A stretch of 8,738 bases of DNA. It comes from an uncultured bacterium. Its GTDB lineage: Bacteria > Patescibacteriota > Minisyncoccia > Phycocordibacterales > UBA9973. Position numbers and translations under genes: made by a program. Shown here in pieces: positions 1-7,320 of the stretch. Each line of letters opens with the position of its first letter. The stretch's first letter is position 1. The stretch is taken from assembly GCA_903891365.1 (NCBI GenBank), contig CAITEG010000005.1, forward strand, positions 1 to 8,738, read 5' to 3'. Below the pieces are notes generated by a model. It did not search any database, was not told the DNA's origin, and saw nothing but the letters and a program-made list of their open reading frames with translations.

Positions 1-1092
1 ACGAGAAGTTAAATTTCCCAATCCATTTGCAAGGCCTGAGTTATAAGCATCTTTAAAACGTTCTAAAGTAAAAGGACTATCCTCAAAGCTTCCAACTTCA
101 CGAAGAAGGAAGTAGCGAAGAGCATCCGTCCCATATTCGTTTACAATATCACGTGGATCTACAGTATTACCGAGAGTCTTAGACATACGAACTCCTCCAT
201 CCCCTGTGATAAAACCATTCACCACTATCTGGTGCGAATTCGGTAGGTCTGCAGCCATAAGCATCGCTTGCCACATTGCCGCTTGGAAACGTGTATTGTC
301 TTTACCGCAATACTGAGTTGGATTTCCATTCACCCAATACTTTTCAAAATTCTCTTTATTTTCCGGCCATCCAAGTGTTGATATGTAGTTCACAAGTGCA
401 TCGAACCATACGTACATGACTTGAGTCTCATCCCCAGGTACCTCTATACCCCAAGGCATCTTCTCTTTCAGACGAGAAATAGAAAAATCTTGAAGTCCTC
501 CGTTTACAAAATTCTTTATCTCATTCAGGCGAAAGTCTGGCACCACAAAGTTTGGATTCTCTTCATAATATTTCAAAAGCTTATCTCCAAAAGAAGAATA
601 TTTAAAGAAATAATTCTCTTCGTTTATGAGTTTGAGTTCTTGACCTGGGTGGAGTGGACATTCACCGTTTACAAGTTCTGAGTCTGTCTTTTCACTTTCA
701 CAACCGACGCAATACTTGGCTTCGTAAGTTTTCTTATAAATATACCCATTCTTCTCTACTCTCTTCCAGAACTCTTGAGCTGCACTTTCATGATTCTTAT
801 CTGTCGTACGTATGTAGTGTATATCAGTCAGTACTCCAAACATTTTGAGCTGTTCTTTGAAAGTAACAAATCCTTTATCTACAAAATCTTGTACATTCAT
901 ACCTTCTTCCACCGCTTTATCATAAATCTTCATACCATGCTCATCGGTGCCAGTATTAAAATAAACATCAAAACCAGAGAGTTTCTTGTAGCGGGCTATG
1001 GTATCTGCACGGACCAGCTCCAAAGCGTGCCCCATATGAAGTGGTGCATTTACGTAAGGTAGTGTAGTCGTGAGATAAAAAGATTTAGACAT
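1..1092 (-). CDS. metG: Methionyl-tRNA synthetase, 3' end cut by window edge
   Basis: This class I synthetase charges tRNA-Met with methionine in the cytoplasm. The first 364 residues are visible and the frame is open to the left edge, so the C-terminus is missing. The sequence shows the HIGH-type signature HMGH at residues 19-22. A zinc knuckle follows with C128, C131, C145 and H148 (CxxC...CPLH, as in the Thermus-type enzyme). The VWFDAL catalytic-core motif is at 228-233. The KMSKS loop reads RMSKT at 302-306, so the first lysine is arginine while the catalytic second lysine is kept. The visible part ends at the start of the helical anticodon-binding domain. The ATG lies one base after the TAA of the upstream AI-2E gene and has no clear Shine-Dalgarno sequence, so expression probably depends on coupling to that gene. 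The identity is very secure. Confidence 0.96.
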   Translation of the reverse strand, partial: MSKSFYLTTTLPYVNAPLHMGHALELVRADTIARYKKLSGFDVYFNTGTDEHGMKIYDKAVEEGMNVQDFVDKGFVTFKEQLKMFGVLTDIHYIRTTDKNHESAAQEFWKRVEKNGYIYKKTYEAKYCVGCESEKTDSELVNGECPLHPGQELKLINEENYFFKYSSFGDKLLKYYEENPNFVVPDFRLNEIKNFVNGGLQDFSISRLKEKMPWGIEVPGDETQVMYVWFDALVNYISTLGWPENKENFEKYWVNGNPTQYCGKDNTRFQAAMWQAMLMAADLPNSHQIVVNGFITGDGGVRMSKTLGNTVDPRDIVNEYGTDALRYFLLREVGSFEDSPFTLERFKDAYNSGLANGLGNLTSR

Positions 1093-1093
1093 A

Positions 1094-2164
1094 TTAATTA
1101 TCTTTAGCTAATATCTTTTTCTTTTCTAAATCATCCAAAAATTCAAACAAACAAACAGCAAAAGGAACAGCAAGTATCACTCCCCAGAATCCAGCAAGCT
1201 CAAAGCCGATAAGGATAGATAAGATAATGACAAGGGGAGAAATTCCTATAACCTTTTTTATAATAAGAGGATAGATGAGGTAAGCTTCAAACTGGTGAAG
1301 AATAAAGTAAAGAGCGACAGTAAGAAGGGTCAGGGTTATTCCTCCATCTAAGAAAGAGAACATAACAGCTGGAACAACAGCTAAATAGATACCAAAAGGA
1401 ATGACTTCACAGAAACCGGTAATAATAGCCAACACAAACGAATACTTCACACCTAGTATAGTGAGACCTAAGTAAGTAAGAACTCCGATGATAAGTCCTA
1501 TCATCATCTGCCCTTGCATCCAGAGACCGATCTTATGCTCTGTTCTCTGCCACAAGTCTATAATGTATTCTTCACTTTCATCTGGAATAATAACTCTGAG
1601 AAAGTTTTCAATACCTTTTTCTTTTATAGATAAATAGAATGAAATAATGACAATCAGTATGAGGTTGAGTAAGCTTCCGAAAACCTGACTGAAGACATCA
1701 AACAAACCACCAGAGAGACTACTAGCTAGACTTTGTGTACTAGTGATAAGATCCCCAATTGTTCCATGAGAAGATATAGTGTTGACGACACCCTTAGCTC
1801 CAGAAATTGTTGCGGGTTGGAAAGTGTTCAAGATACTACCATCGGGGATATACTGACTGAGAGATGAAACCAAAGCAGACATTTCATCTAGAAATACAGG
1901 GATAAATACAGAAGCCAATCCTATCAAAACAGCAAAAGTGACAACGTATATGATAAATACAGCAAAAACACGATTCTTTATATATCTCTTCATCCTCTTT
2001 ACTGCCGACTCTATAAAAGAAGCTATAACGATTGAGGTAAGAACAATAAGAATAATATTTATCAATTTAATAGCCATAAAAACAAGGCCTCCTATGATTA
2101 GAATTCTCATAAGGGTCCCAGTTGAAATACTGACTTTTATATTGTTTGTTTGATTTTCACTCAT
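1094..2164 (-). CDS. AI-2E transporter (PerM/YdiK) family membrane protein
   Basis: This is a polytopic inner-membrane protein of 356 residues, a normal length for the family. Members have been linked to export of autoinducer-2 or to ion antiport, but the substrate cannot be read from sequence. Hydrophobic segments are seen at about residues 20-50 (a closely spaced pair), 67-92, 162-180, 220-238, 242-270, 274-290 and 308-340. The family-typical soluble stretch (about 93-160) comes before the third helix region. The C-terminal signature is recognisable: EVIPFG near 253-258, then EAYLIYP near 293-299 and a glycine/proline-rich final segment with FELAGFWG near 321-328. It lies 33 bases after the M16 protease gene, and metG starts one base after its stop. 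The start has no Shine-Dalgarno sequence but has an extended -10 element 7 bases upstream. The family call is strong and the function uncertain. Confidence 0.9.
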   Translation of the reverse strand: MSENQTNNIKVSISTGTLMRILIIGGLVFMAIKLINIILIVLTSIVIASFIESAVKRMKRYIKNRVFAVFIIYVVTFAVLIGLASVFIPVFLDEMSALVSSLSQYIPDGSILNTFQPATISGAKGVVNTISSHGTIGDLITSTQSLASSLSGGLFDVFSQVFGSLLNLILIVIISFYLSIKEKGIENFLRVIIPDESEEYIIDLWQRTEHKIGLWMQGQMMIGLIIGVLTYLGLTILGVKYSFVLAIITGFCEVIPFGIYLAVVPAVMFSFLDGGITLTLLTVALYFILHQFEAYLIYPLIIKKVIGISPLVIILSILIGFELAGFWGVILAVPFAVCLFEFLDDLEKKKILAKDN

Positions 2165-2171
2165 ATATCAC

Positions 2172-2180
2172 ATAATACCA
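2172..2180 (-). promoter_or_regulatory. Extended -10 promoter, probably leaderless, for the AI-2E gene
   Basis: On the minus strand the element reads TGG-TATTAT, five of six matches to the -10 consensus plus the extended TG. It ends 7 bases before the ATG at 2164. No convincing -35 lies at the right distance, which extended -10 promoters can tolerate. Initiation about 7 bases downstream would fall at or one base before the start codon. The same arrangement is found at four other starts in the window. Inferred from sequence only. Confidence 0.5.
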
Positions 2181-2197
2181 AAAACGAGAGATATTTA

Positions 2198-3469
2198 CTA
2201 GAATTTTAAAATATTGACAAATTCAGTTTTTTCTTTATATGGACCGATAATAGCCAGATTCAAATTCTTAGTTTTGAAAATAGTTTTTGCCATTTTTTGA
2301 ATATCAGCTGCTGTAACTTTTTTAATTTCTTTTATTTTTTCCTCTAGTGTTTTTATCTCTTTTTTAAGAAGTTCTTGCCCCCCATAGAAGTTCGCTATAT
2401 CATCCGTGGCTTCAAGCGACATCTTTGTATTCCCTATTACTAAGGACTTCACTTTCTCTAATTCTTTATCAGTAACTTTTTCTTTTATCAGCAAACTACA
2501 TTCTTTCAAAATCTCTTTTATCACTTCTTTTGTTCTATCATTACTGACTCCAGCTGATATTTGAAAATTCCCATGGTCAGAGGACGGGCTATTATAAGCC
2601 CTGACATAATAAGCTACTCCCATCTCTTCACGAAGCTTAGTGAAAAGTCTCGAACTCATACCAGCTCCAAGGACACACGAGAGCATAGAGATTGCTGTAT
2701 TATTCTTACTAAAAACATCATAAGTTCTAACTCCTAGTACAAAGTGCGTTTGATCTGTCTCTTTGAATTGAATAAGAACTTCAGGTTTATCCTGAGCATC
2801 TTTTGTCTTTGGCTTTTTACCACTCTTAGTAATAGGCACATCTTTAAAATATTTAGAAACTTCTTTGTAAACTTCTTCACTCGTTATATTTCCAGCAACG
2901 ATCACCACAGTATTCTCTGCTACATAGTGAGTCTTCTTGTACTCTATAAAATTATCACGAATCATTTTATTAATATTCTCTTTTGTCCCTAGTGTACTAC
3001 GCCCTGCTGATTGGTCGCCATAAAGAACTTCGGTAAATAAATCTTGAACGTGAGATTGTGGCATGTCTTCATACATATTGATCTCTTCGATGATGACGCC
3101 TTTTTCTTTCTGCATTTCAGTCTCCGGGAAAGTTGAGTTTAAGTATATGTCAGAAACAATATCAAACATTTGTTTGAAATTCTTTGGGTCACCCTTAGCA
3201 TAGTAGCCAGTGTATTCAGTCCCAGTAAAAGCATTGTACTGACATCCGAGAGAATCTAATTCGTGAGCAATAATCTTGACCGAGGGGCGCTTCACTGTCC
3301 CCTTAAAGCACATGTGTTCTAAGAAGTGCGAAATGCCATTGATTTCTTTGGGTTCATAGTCACTCCCCGTCCCTACGAGGACGAGCACTGTCACTGTCGG
3401 GTTATCCTTCATCGGCACTGTCACCACTCTAAGTCCATTCTTATATATTTTCTTTTTAGCTTTTTGCAT
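2198..3469 (-). CDS. M16 family (pitrilysin/insulinase-type) zinc metalloprotease
   Basis: This is a predicted zinc peptidase of 423 residues, the usual size of the single-unit bacterial M16B proteins related to mitochondrial processing peptidase beta and Bacillus YmxG/MlpA. The inverted zinc motif HFLEH is at residues 48-52, with H48 and H52 as ligands and E51 as catalytic base. The third ligand is a glutamate at 128 or 129 in the VIIEEI stretch, about 76 residues later as expected. The family-typical NAFTGTEYTGYYAK stretch (79-92) is present. The C-terminal half-domain keeps the R-Y pair in LREEMGVAY (R280, Y287). There is no signal peptide, so the protein is probably cytoplasmic. Its substrate is unknown; processing of small peptides is the usual suggestion. 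The ATG chosen has the extended -10 element 6 bases upstream and lies just after the glyS terminator, so this gene should start a new transcription unit that continues into the AI-2E gene and metG. Confidence 0.95.
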   Translation of the reverse strand: MQKAKKKIYKNGLRVVTVPMKDNPTVTVLVLVGTGSDYEPKEINGISHFLEHMCFKGTVKRPSVKIIAHELDSLGCQYNAFTGTEYTGYYAKGDPKNFKQMFDIVSDIYLNSTFPETEMQKEKGVIIEEINMYEDMPQSHVQDLFTEVLYGDQSAGRSTLGTKENINKMIRDNFIEYKKTHYVAENTVVIVAGNITSEEVYKEVSKYFKDVPITKSGKKPKTKDAQDKPEVLIQFKETDQTHFVLGVRTYDVFSKNNTAISMLSCVLGAGMSSRLFTKLREEMGVAYYVRAYNSPSSDHGNFQISAGVSNDRTKEVIKEILKECSLLIKEKVTDKELEKVKSLVIGNTKMSLEATDDIANFYGGQELLKKEIKTLEEKIKEIKKVTAADIQKMAKTIFKTKNLNLAIIGPYKEKTEFVNILKF

Positions 3470-3475
3470 AAGGGC

Positions 3476-3484
3476 ATTTTAGCA
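3476..3484 (-). promoter_or_regulatory. Extended -10 promoter, probably leaderless, for the M16 protease gene
   Basis: The minus strand reads TGC-TAAAAT, five of six matches to the -10 consensus with the extended TG, followed by 6 bases and then the ATG at 3469. With normal spacing, +1 is the A of the ATG. No purine-rich ribosome binding site lies between. Because a strong terminator sits just upstream (3502-3537), this gene needs its own promoter, which supports the call. Confidence 0.6.
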
Positions 3485-3501
3485 CATTTTTAAGGTATTA
3501 A

Positions 3502-3537
3502 AAAATCACCCCACAGGCCTTACTGTGGGGTGATTTT
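3502..3537 (-). terminator. Strong intrinsic terminator after glyS
   Basis: A perfect 14-bp stem (3502-3515 with 3524-3537) encloses the 8-base loop 3516-3523. The core is C/G-rich (CACCCCACA with TGTGGGGTG). On the minus strand the stem is followed by six T residues (3505 down to 3500). The foot of the 5' arm is the last two bases of the glyS stop codon TAA (3536-3538), so the gene runs straight into the hairpin. The flanking A and T runs are nearly symmetrical, so it could also stop transcription from the other strand. Confidence 0.93.
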
Positions 3538-4834
3538 AATCCATTTTCTCTTTTATATAAGAGATGATATCTTCTTTTTTGATTCTCTCTTGCTTGCCTG
3601 TATCACGATTGCGGATTGTCACAGAGTCGTCGGTCAAAGTATCAAAGTCGATAACGATACACCAAGGAGTACCGATCTCATCCTGTCTTCTATAACGCTT
3701 ACCAATGTTTCCATTATCATCCCACATGACTCTTCCAAATTCATCCTTCAAGTTACGGTATACGACACGAGCATAGTCACGAAGTTCTGGCTTATTCTTA
3801 AGTAGTGGCGAGACTGCACAGATAACTGGAGCCACAGATGTTTTGAAATCCAAGTAAGGCCTGACTTCATCTCCACTTGTATCTTCTTTGTAGCTACTTA
3901 GAAGAATAGCAAGGACAGTTCGGTCTACACCAAAAGAAGGTTCGATAACATGCGGGACTATTCTTGAGCTCGTCTCTTCATCTTGATAGTCAAGCTTGTG
4001 ACTATTCAGATCATAGTCAGTTCTATAAGCGAGCCCATAAAGTTCTTTTCTTCCAAAAGGAAAATCAAATTCGAAATCTATGGTGCGCTTTGAGTAGTGA
4101 GCCAAGTCTTCAGATAGAACTTCAAGTTCGTGAACTTTATTCATATCGATACCCATACTCTCCATCCACTCTAGCATCTCATCTCTGAAATATTCAAAAT
4201 ACTTTTCCCATCCTTCAGATTTTATGAAATACTCTATCTCCATTTGTTCAAATTCACGGACACGGAAAATAAAGTCACGAGGAGTTATCTCATTCCTGAA
4301 AGCCTTCCCTATCTGAGCCATACCGAACGGAAGTTTTGGGTGGAAAGAGTCTACAATATTCTTGAAGTTCACAAACATCCCTTGTGCTGTCTCTGGGCGG
4401 AGGTATATAGTCGCAGAAGAATCATCCATCGCACCTATCTGTGTTTTGAACATACCATTGAACTTTTTAGCATCACCAGTAGCTCCTCCACAGTCATCAC
4501 ACTTACCCTTCTCTTTCAAATGATCTTCTCTAAATCTTTTGTGACACTTACTGCACTCTACAAGAGCTTCAGTAAAAGTATCTACGTGGCCCGATGCTTT
4601 CCAAACAGATGAATTCATAAGGATAGCCGCATCTACTCCATACATATCATCGCGTCCATCGACAAACTTCTTCCACCAAAGATTCTTAATATTGTTCTTG
4701 AGAGCTACTCCAAGTGGTCCGTAGTCAAAGGTACCAGCAAGTCCTCCATAGACTTCCGAGCCAGGATAGATAAACCCCCTTCTTTTACAAAGCGATACGA
4801 TATTCTCCATTAGTTTGTTTTCTTCTTTTTCCAT
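3536..4834 (-). CDS. glyS: Glycyl-tRNA synthetase, alpha2 (single-chain) type
   Basis: This class II synthetase attaches glycine to tRNA-Gly. It is the single-chain homodimer type found in archaea, eukaryotes, actinobacteria and some Firmicutes, not the GlyQ/GlyS heterotetramer. At 432 residues it is slightly shorter than the roughly 460 typical of bacterial members. The N-terminal region has the family stretch YGGLAGTFDYGPLG (29-42). A four-cysteine zinc site follows at C94, C97, C112 and C115. Motif 2 starts at FRNEITPRDF (179-188) and continues to about 203. Motif 3 is GVDRTVLAIL (302-311). The anticodon-binding domain covers about 330-432, ending with the typical DFDTLTDDSVTIRNRDT stretch (396-412). 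It begins two bases after the surface-protein stop codon and also has its own -10-like element, so both coupled and independent expression are possible. Its own stop lies at the foot of the terminator. Confidence 0.97.
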   Translation of the reverse strand: MEKEENKLMENIVSLCKRRGFIYPGSEVYGGLAGTFDYGPLGVALKNNIKNLWWKKFVDGRDDMYGVDAAILMNSSVWKASGHVDTFTEALVECSKCHKRFREDHLKEKGKCDDCGGATGDAKKFNGMFKTQIGAMDDSSATIYLRPETAQGMFVNFKNIVDSFHPKLPFGMAQIGKAFRNEITPRDFIFRVREFEQMEIEYFIKSEGWEKYFEYFRDEMLEWMESMGIDMNKVHELEVLSEDLAHYSKRTIDFEFDFPFGRKELYGLAYRTDYDLNSHKLDYQDEETSSRIVPHVIEPSFGVDRTVLAILLSSYKEDTSGDEVRPYLDFKTSVAPVICAVSPLLKNKPELRDYARVVYRNLKDEFGRVMWDDNGNIGKRYRRQDEIGTPWCIVIDFDTLTDDSVTIRNRDTGKQERIKKEDIISYIKEKMD

Positions 4835-4836
4835 AC

Positions 4837-6711
4837 TTATTGTATAACACGTTCATCACCATTTTGAAAGCGTGGATCTCCAGAGAGTAGTGTATTGATA
4901 GACATGTATCTATTCTTAACCGTTGCATTAGTAAATACATCTGTACCTGTTATAGATACTTCTTTCATAAGCTGAGGCGTACTTCCAACTTGAGAAATAG
5001 AAGGCAAGAGAGAAAGAGTAAAGGTTGCTTCACGAGTATTAACCCCACCAGTATTAGCTTTGACTGAGCCTATATTCCAGATAACTTCACGAGTTGATTC
5101 ATTATAAGTCACGTTCTCTCTTTGAGAATCATTCCCAACCCAAGTCACATATACAGGTAGAGCTGCACGAGCGACAGCTCCAGAGATAGCATTAGTTGAA
5201 TTCACTAAACTCCAAGTGACTTGATACTTCGTCTGCTTCTCAGCCTTAGGAGGTAAAGGTCCATCCTTATAAATAGCAGAAGATGCAATCTGTAAATCCG
5301 AAAGAATCTTTACAACTTTTTTAGAAAAATTATTTACTTCTGTGAAAGTAGAACCAAGCGAAGGCTCATTACCTCTGATGCTGACATCAATAGATAATTG
5401 TGGATCTACGATATTTGTTGGAACATTCTTCTGGTCTAAAGATCTGATTGTGAAGCTTACTTCTCCACTAGCTCCTGGCTCAATGTTGGCCAAGTCTCCA
5501 TCCCCATTCTTGTCCCATATAATACGATTATTTAGAGAGTCAAAGAATCCTCCAGAAGGACTGACAGAAGTACGGTCGAAAACATTACCTCCTAAGTTCG
5601 CTATGATTTGTCCATCCGTAATTCTATTCGGCAGATTATTTGCCCAAGTTATTCTTACATTGATAGTGTCTCCTAGTGATGAAGTTTCATCTACTAAAAT
5701 ATTGGCTTCGATAAATGGCTTTGTGACAGTCACAGTATGAAGCAAAGAATTATAAACGACATCAATAGTCGACTTATCATTCTGCTTTGCTGTACCTGCA
5801 TAGACATGGAAAATTTGTTGATCTTTATCTTCACCTATAATTCTTCCTTTCACAACGACAGAGACTGGATTCGTAAGACTTAGAGAACTAAGACTCCACA
5901 TAGAATTACCAAAAGTAGGCGCAGGTAGAGCACTTTCATAAATAAAATTATTTGGATATGTTACTTGCATCATAGTATCACCACTTGGGAGTGCTGTATT
6001 GAGTGTCGCTTTCACAGTGAAAGATACTGGCTGATCAGAAGTAGCTGTATCTGGGGCATCGATAGTGAGAGACAATGGAGCTGAGCTGATGTTCACACTA
6101 TAATCCTTCTCTTTTGTGAAAATAGCATTGGAACCTTCTGGATGATACTCAAAAGAAATCTTAACATTGCGATCAGATTTCTCGTCTCCAAATAAAGTTA
6201 CTTTGATATTCTTTGTAATTGTCTCCCCTGGCTTAATAGTACCGATATTTATACGAGGCAAACGGATAACATCAGCTTCATTATCACTTGCACCACTTGG
6301 ATAAGAGACGATAAGATTTGCAAGCTCAAGGTTGGCTTTATTGTTATTCTTAATCTCTATCTGAAGAGGCAATTCTTCCCCACCTTTTGTGAAAGCATTC
6401 CCTATAACTGTAATGTCGATATTGTCGCTCGAAACGGAAGAATTGCCATTGTAAAACATATAAATAGCATACCCTACGGCTATAAAGAAAAAAATAATAG
6501 ATGCTATAAAAAACTTTTTATATATAGATGTTTTAGGTTTCTTTATCATATTTAAAGAATTATCAATCTCTTCATTCTTCCACTCTGACTCTACTTTATG
6601 ATTGACTGTATGGAGAACTCCCTCGTGAGTACGATGAGTGACAGTATCGAGAGGCTCATAAAGACGACGCTTGATATCTTCTATTTTATTCTCATGTTCA
6701 TTTTCTGACAT
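4837..6711 (-). CDS. Membrane-anchored surface protein with Ig-like (DUF11/CARDB-like) repeats
   Basis: I do not recognise a named family for this 624-residue protein. It has a charged cytoplasmic N-terminus (1-66), then one hydrophobic helix at about 67-87 preceded by lysines (KKPK at 57-60, KK at 65-66). By the positive-inside rule the remaining ~535 residues lie outside the membrane. The outer part is rich in beta-strand, Ser, Thr and Asn and divides roughly into four Ig-like units: about 93-210, 211-330, 331-462 and 463-610. The later units share a Trp-then-turn-then-beta pattern (W272, W399, W545) and PG turns as in DUF11/CARDB-type repeats. Residues 400-411 form an EF-hand-like calcium loop. 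There is no cysteine in the whole protein and no LPXTG or other sorting signal. It follows recO by 23 bases and precedes glyS by 2. A structural or adhesive envelope role is inference. Confidence 0.85.
   Translation of the reverse strand: MSENEHENKIEDIKRRLYEPLDTVTHRTHEGVLHTVNHKVESEWKNEEIDNSLNMIKKPKTSIYKKFFIASIIFFFIAVGYAIYMFYNGNSSVSSDNIDITVIGNAFTKGGEELPLQIEIKNNNKANLELANLIVSYPSGASDNEADVIRLPRINIGTIKPGETITKNIKVTLFGDEKSDRNVKISFEYHPEGSNAIFTKEKDYSVNISSAPLSLTIDAPDTATSDQPVSFTVKATLNTALPSGDTMMQVTYPNNFIYESALPAPTFGNSMWSLSSLSLTNPVSVVVKGRIIGEDKDQQIFHVYAGTAKQNDKSTIDVVYNSLLHTVTVTKPFIEANILVDETSSLGDTINVRITWANNLPNRITDGQIIANLGGNVFDRTSVSPSGGFFDSLNNRIIWDKNGDGDLANIEPGASGEVSFTIRSLDQKNVPTNIVDPQLSIDVSIRGNEPSLGSTFTEVNNFSKKVVKILSDLQIASSAIYKDGPLPPKAEKQTKYQVTWSLVNSTNAISGAVARAALPVYVTWVGNDSQRENVTYNESTREVIWNIGSVKANTGGVNTREATFTLSLLPSISQVGSTPQLMKEVSITGTDVFTNATVKNRYMSINTLLSGDPRFQNGDERVIQ
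4841..4849 (-). promoter_or_regulatory. Possible extended -10 element for glyS inside the end of the upstream gene
   Basis: The minus strand reads TGT-TATACA (four of six to the -10 consensus plus TG), ending 6 bases before the glyS ATG. It overlaps the last codons of the surface-protein gene. An overlapping TACAAT lies only 4 bases from the ATG and is less well placed. This is the weakest of the five similar elements because it is constrained by coding and glyS could be translated by coupling. Confidence 0.35.
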
Positions 6712-6718
6712 AATATAT

Positions 6719-6727
6719 ATTGTAACA
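6719..6727 (-). promoter_or_regulatory. Extended -10 promoter, probably leaderless, for the surface-protein gene
   Basis: The minus strand reads TGT-TACAAT, five of six to the -10 consensus with the extended TG, then 7 A/T bases and the ATG at 6711. It lies in the 23-base gap after recO, which holds no Shine-Dalgarno sequence and no hairpin. Transcription could start at or one base before the ATG. Read-through from recO is also possible because no terminator separates them. Confidence 0.55.
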
Positions 6728-6734
6728 CAAAAAA

Positions 6735-7319
6735 TTAAAGTTGACTCTCATTTAAAGCTTTGTTTATATGTGAGAGTATAGACCTTTTCTCTTTTAATAA
6801 AACATCGGTATTATGCAAGTTTATCTCCCCTCCCAAGTATTCGAGCAAGGCATCCGACTCTCCTATATAGCCAAGCGAGTGCATTATCCTAAGGACAAGA
6901 TGAAGCTCTAGGGCTTCTCTCGAAGAATCCTCTACATCTACCTCATCTATCAAGTACAAGACTTGAATAAAATCATCAAAAATCTTTTCATTGGATTCTT
7001 CTCCATCACAAAGTCTCTCAAGGAGAGAGCTAACACGAGCGATGACAAGAAGAGACTTCTTGGATGACCTTGCAAAAGGGAAAGTAGAAATATTCTTGGC
7101 AGAAGTTACACGCCAGATATCTTTACCTCGGACGAAGTCAACGCTCGCATAAGAAAAATCTTGCAAGCTAAAACGAAGCTTTGACTTATGGAGTCTGACA
7201 CCTTGCACCATAGCACGCACAAGACCCATCTCACGAGTATATATAGTGAGCATCTTATTCGCTTCCCCTTTATTCCGTGAGCCTAAGACAAATCCTTGTG
7301 TGTGATAAATGTGATGCAT
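6735..7319 (-). CDS. recO: DNA repair protein RecO, short form
   Basis: RecO acts in RecF-pathway recombination, binding single-stranded DNA and SSB and helping RecR load RecA. The N-terminus is the typical RecO OB-fold (about 1-78), with TQGFVLGSRNKGEANKML at 7-24, YTREMGLVRAMVQGVR at 27-42 and a conserved serine/leucine-rich stretch after it. The rest is the helical C-terminal region. At 194 residues it is clearly shorter than the ~240-250 of most bacterial RecO proteins. It has a single cysteine (C104), so the zinc finger seen in Deinococcus and Gram-positive RecO is absent. The ATG is one base after the TAA of the MBL-fold gene. Upstream there is a purine run (7326-7341, containing AAGGA 14 bases from the ATG) that is coding sequence and rather distant for a ribosome site. 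Translational coupling is likely. Confidence 0.88.
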   Translation of the reverse strand: MHHIYHTQGFVLGSRNKGEANKMLTIYTREMGLVRAMVQGVRLHKSKLRFSLQDFSYASVDFVRGKDIWRVTSAKNISTFPFARSSKKSLLVIARVSSLLERLCDGEESNEKIFDDFIQVLYLIDEVDVEDSSREALELHLVLRIMHSLGYIGESDALLEYLGGEINLHNTDVLLKEKRSILSHINKALNESQL

Positions 7320-7320
7320 A

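Noticed and set aside
421..1062. Plus-strand open frames opposite metG, and similar plus-strand frames opposite the other genes.
   Set aside because: They lie antisense to strongly conserved genes, have no recognisable domains and have low-complexity composition typical of shadow frames.
1097..1102. GATAAT hexamer just upstream of the metG ATG as a -10 element.
   Set aside because: It lies only 4 bases from the ATG, has no TG extension, and is within the last codons of the AI-2E gene; coupling explains this start better.
2187..2215. TTGTCA followed 17 bases later by TAAATA as a -35/-10 promoter for the AI-2E gene.
   Set aside because: The -35-like hexamer lies within the end of the M16 coding region and the -10 part matches only three of six; the extended -10 at 2172-2180 is better.
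2162..6711. Shared MSEN N-termini of the AI-2E protein and the surface protein as a common signal.
   Set aside because: Only four residues match, the codons differ and the proteins are otherwise unrelated; chance is sufficient.
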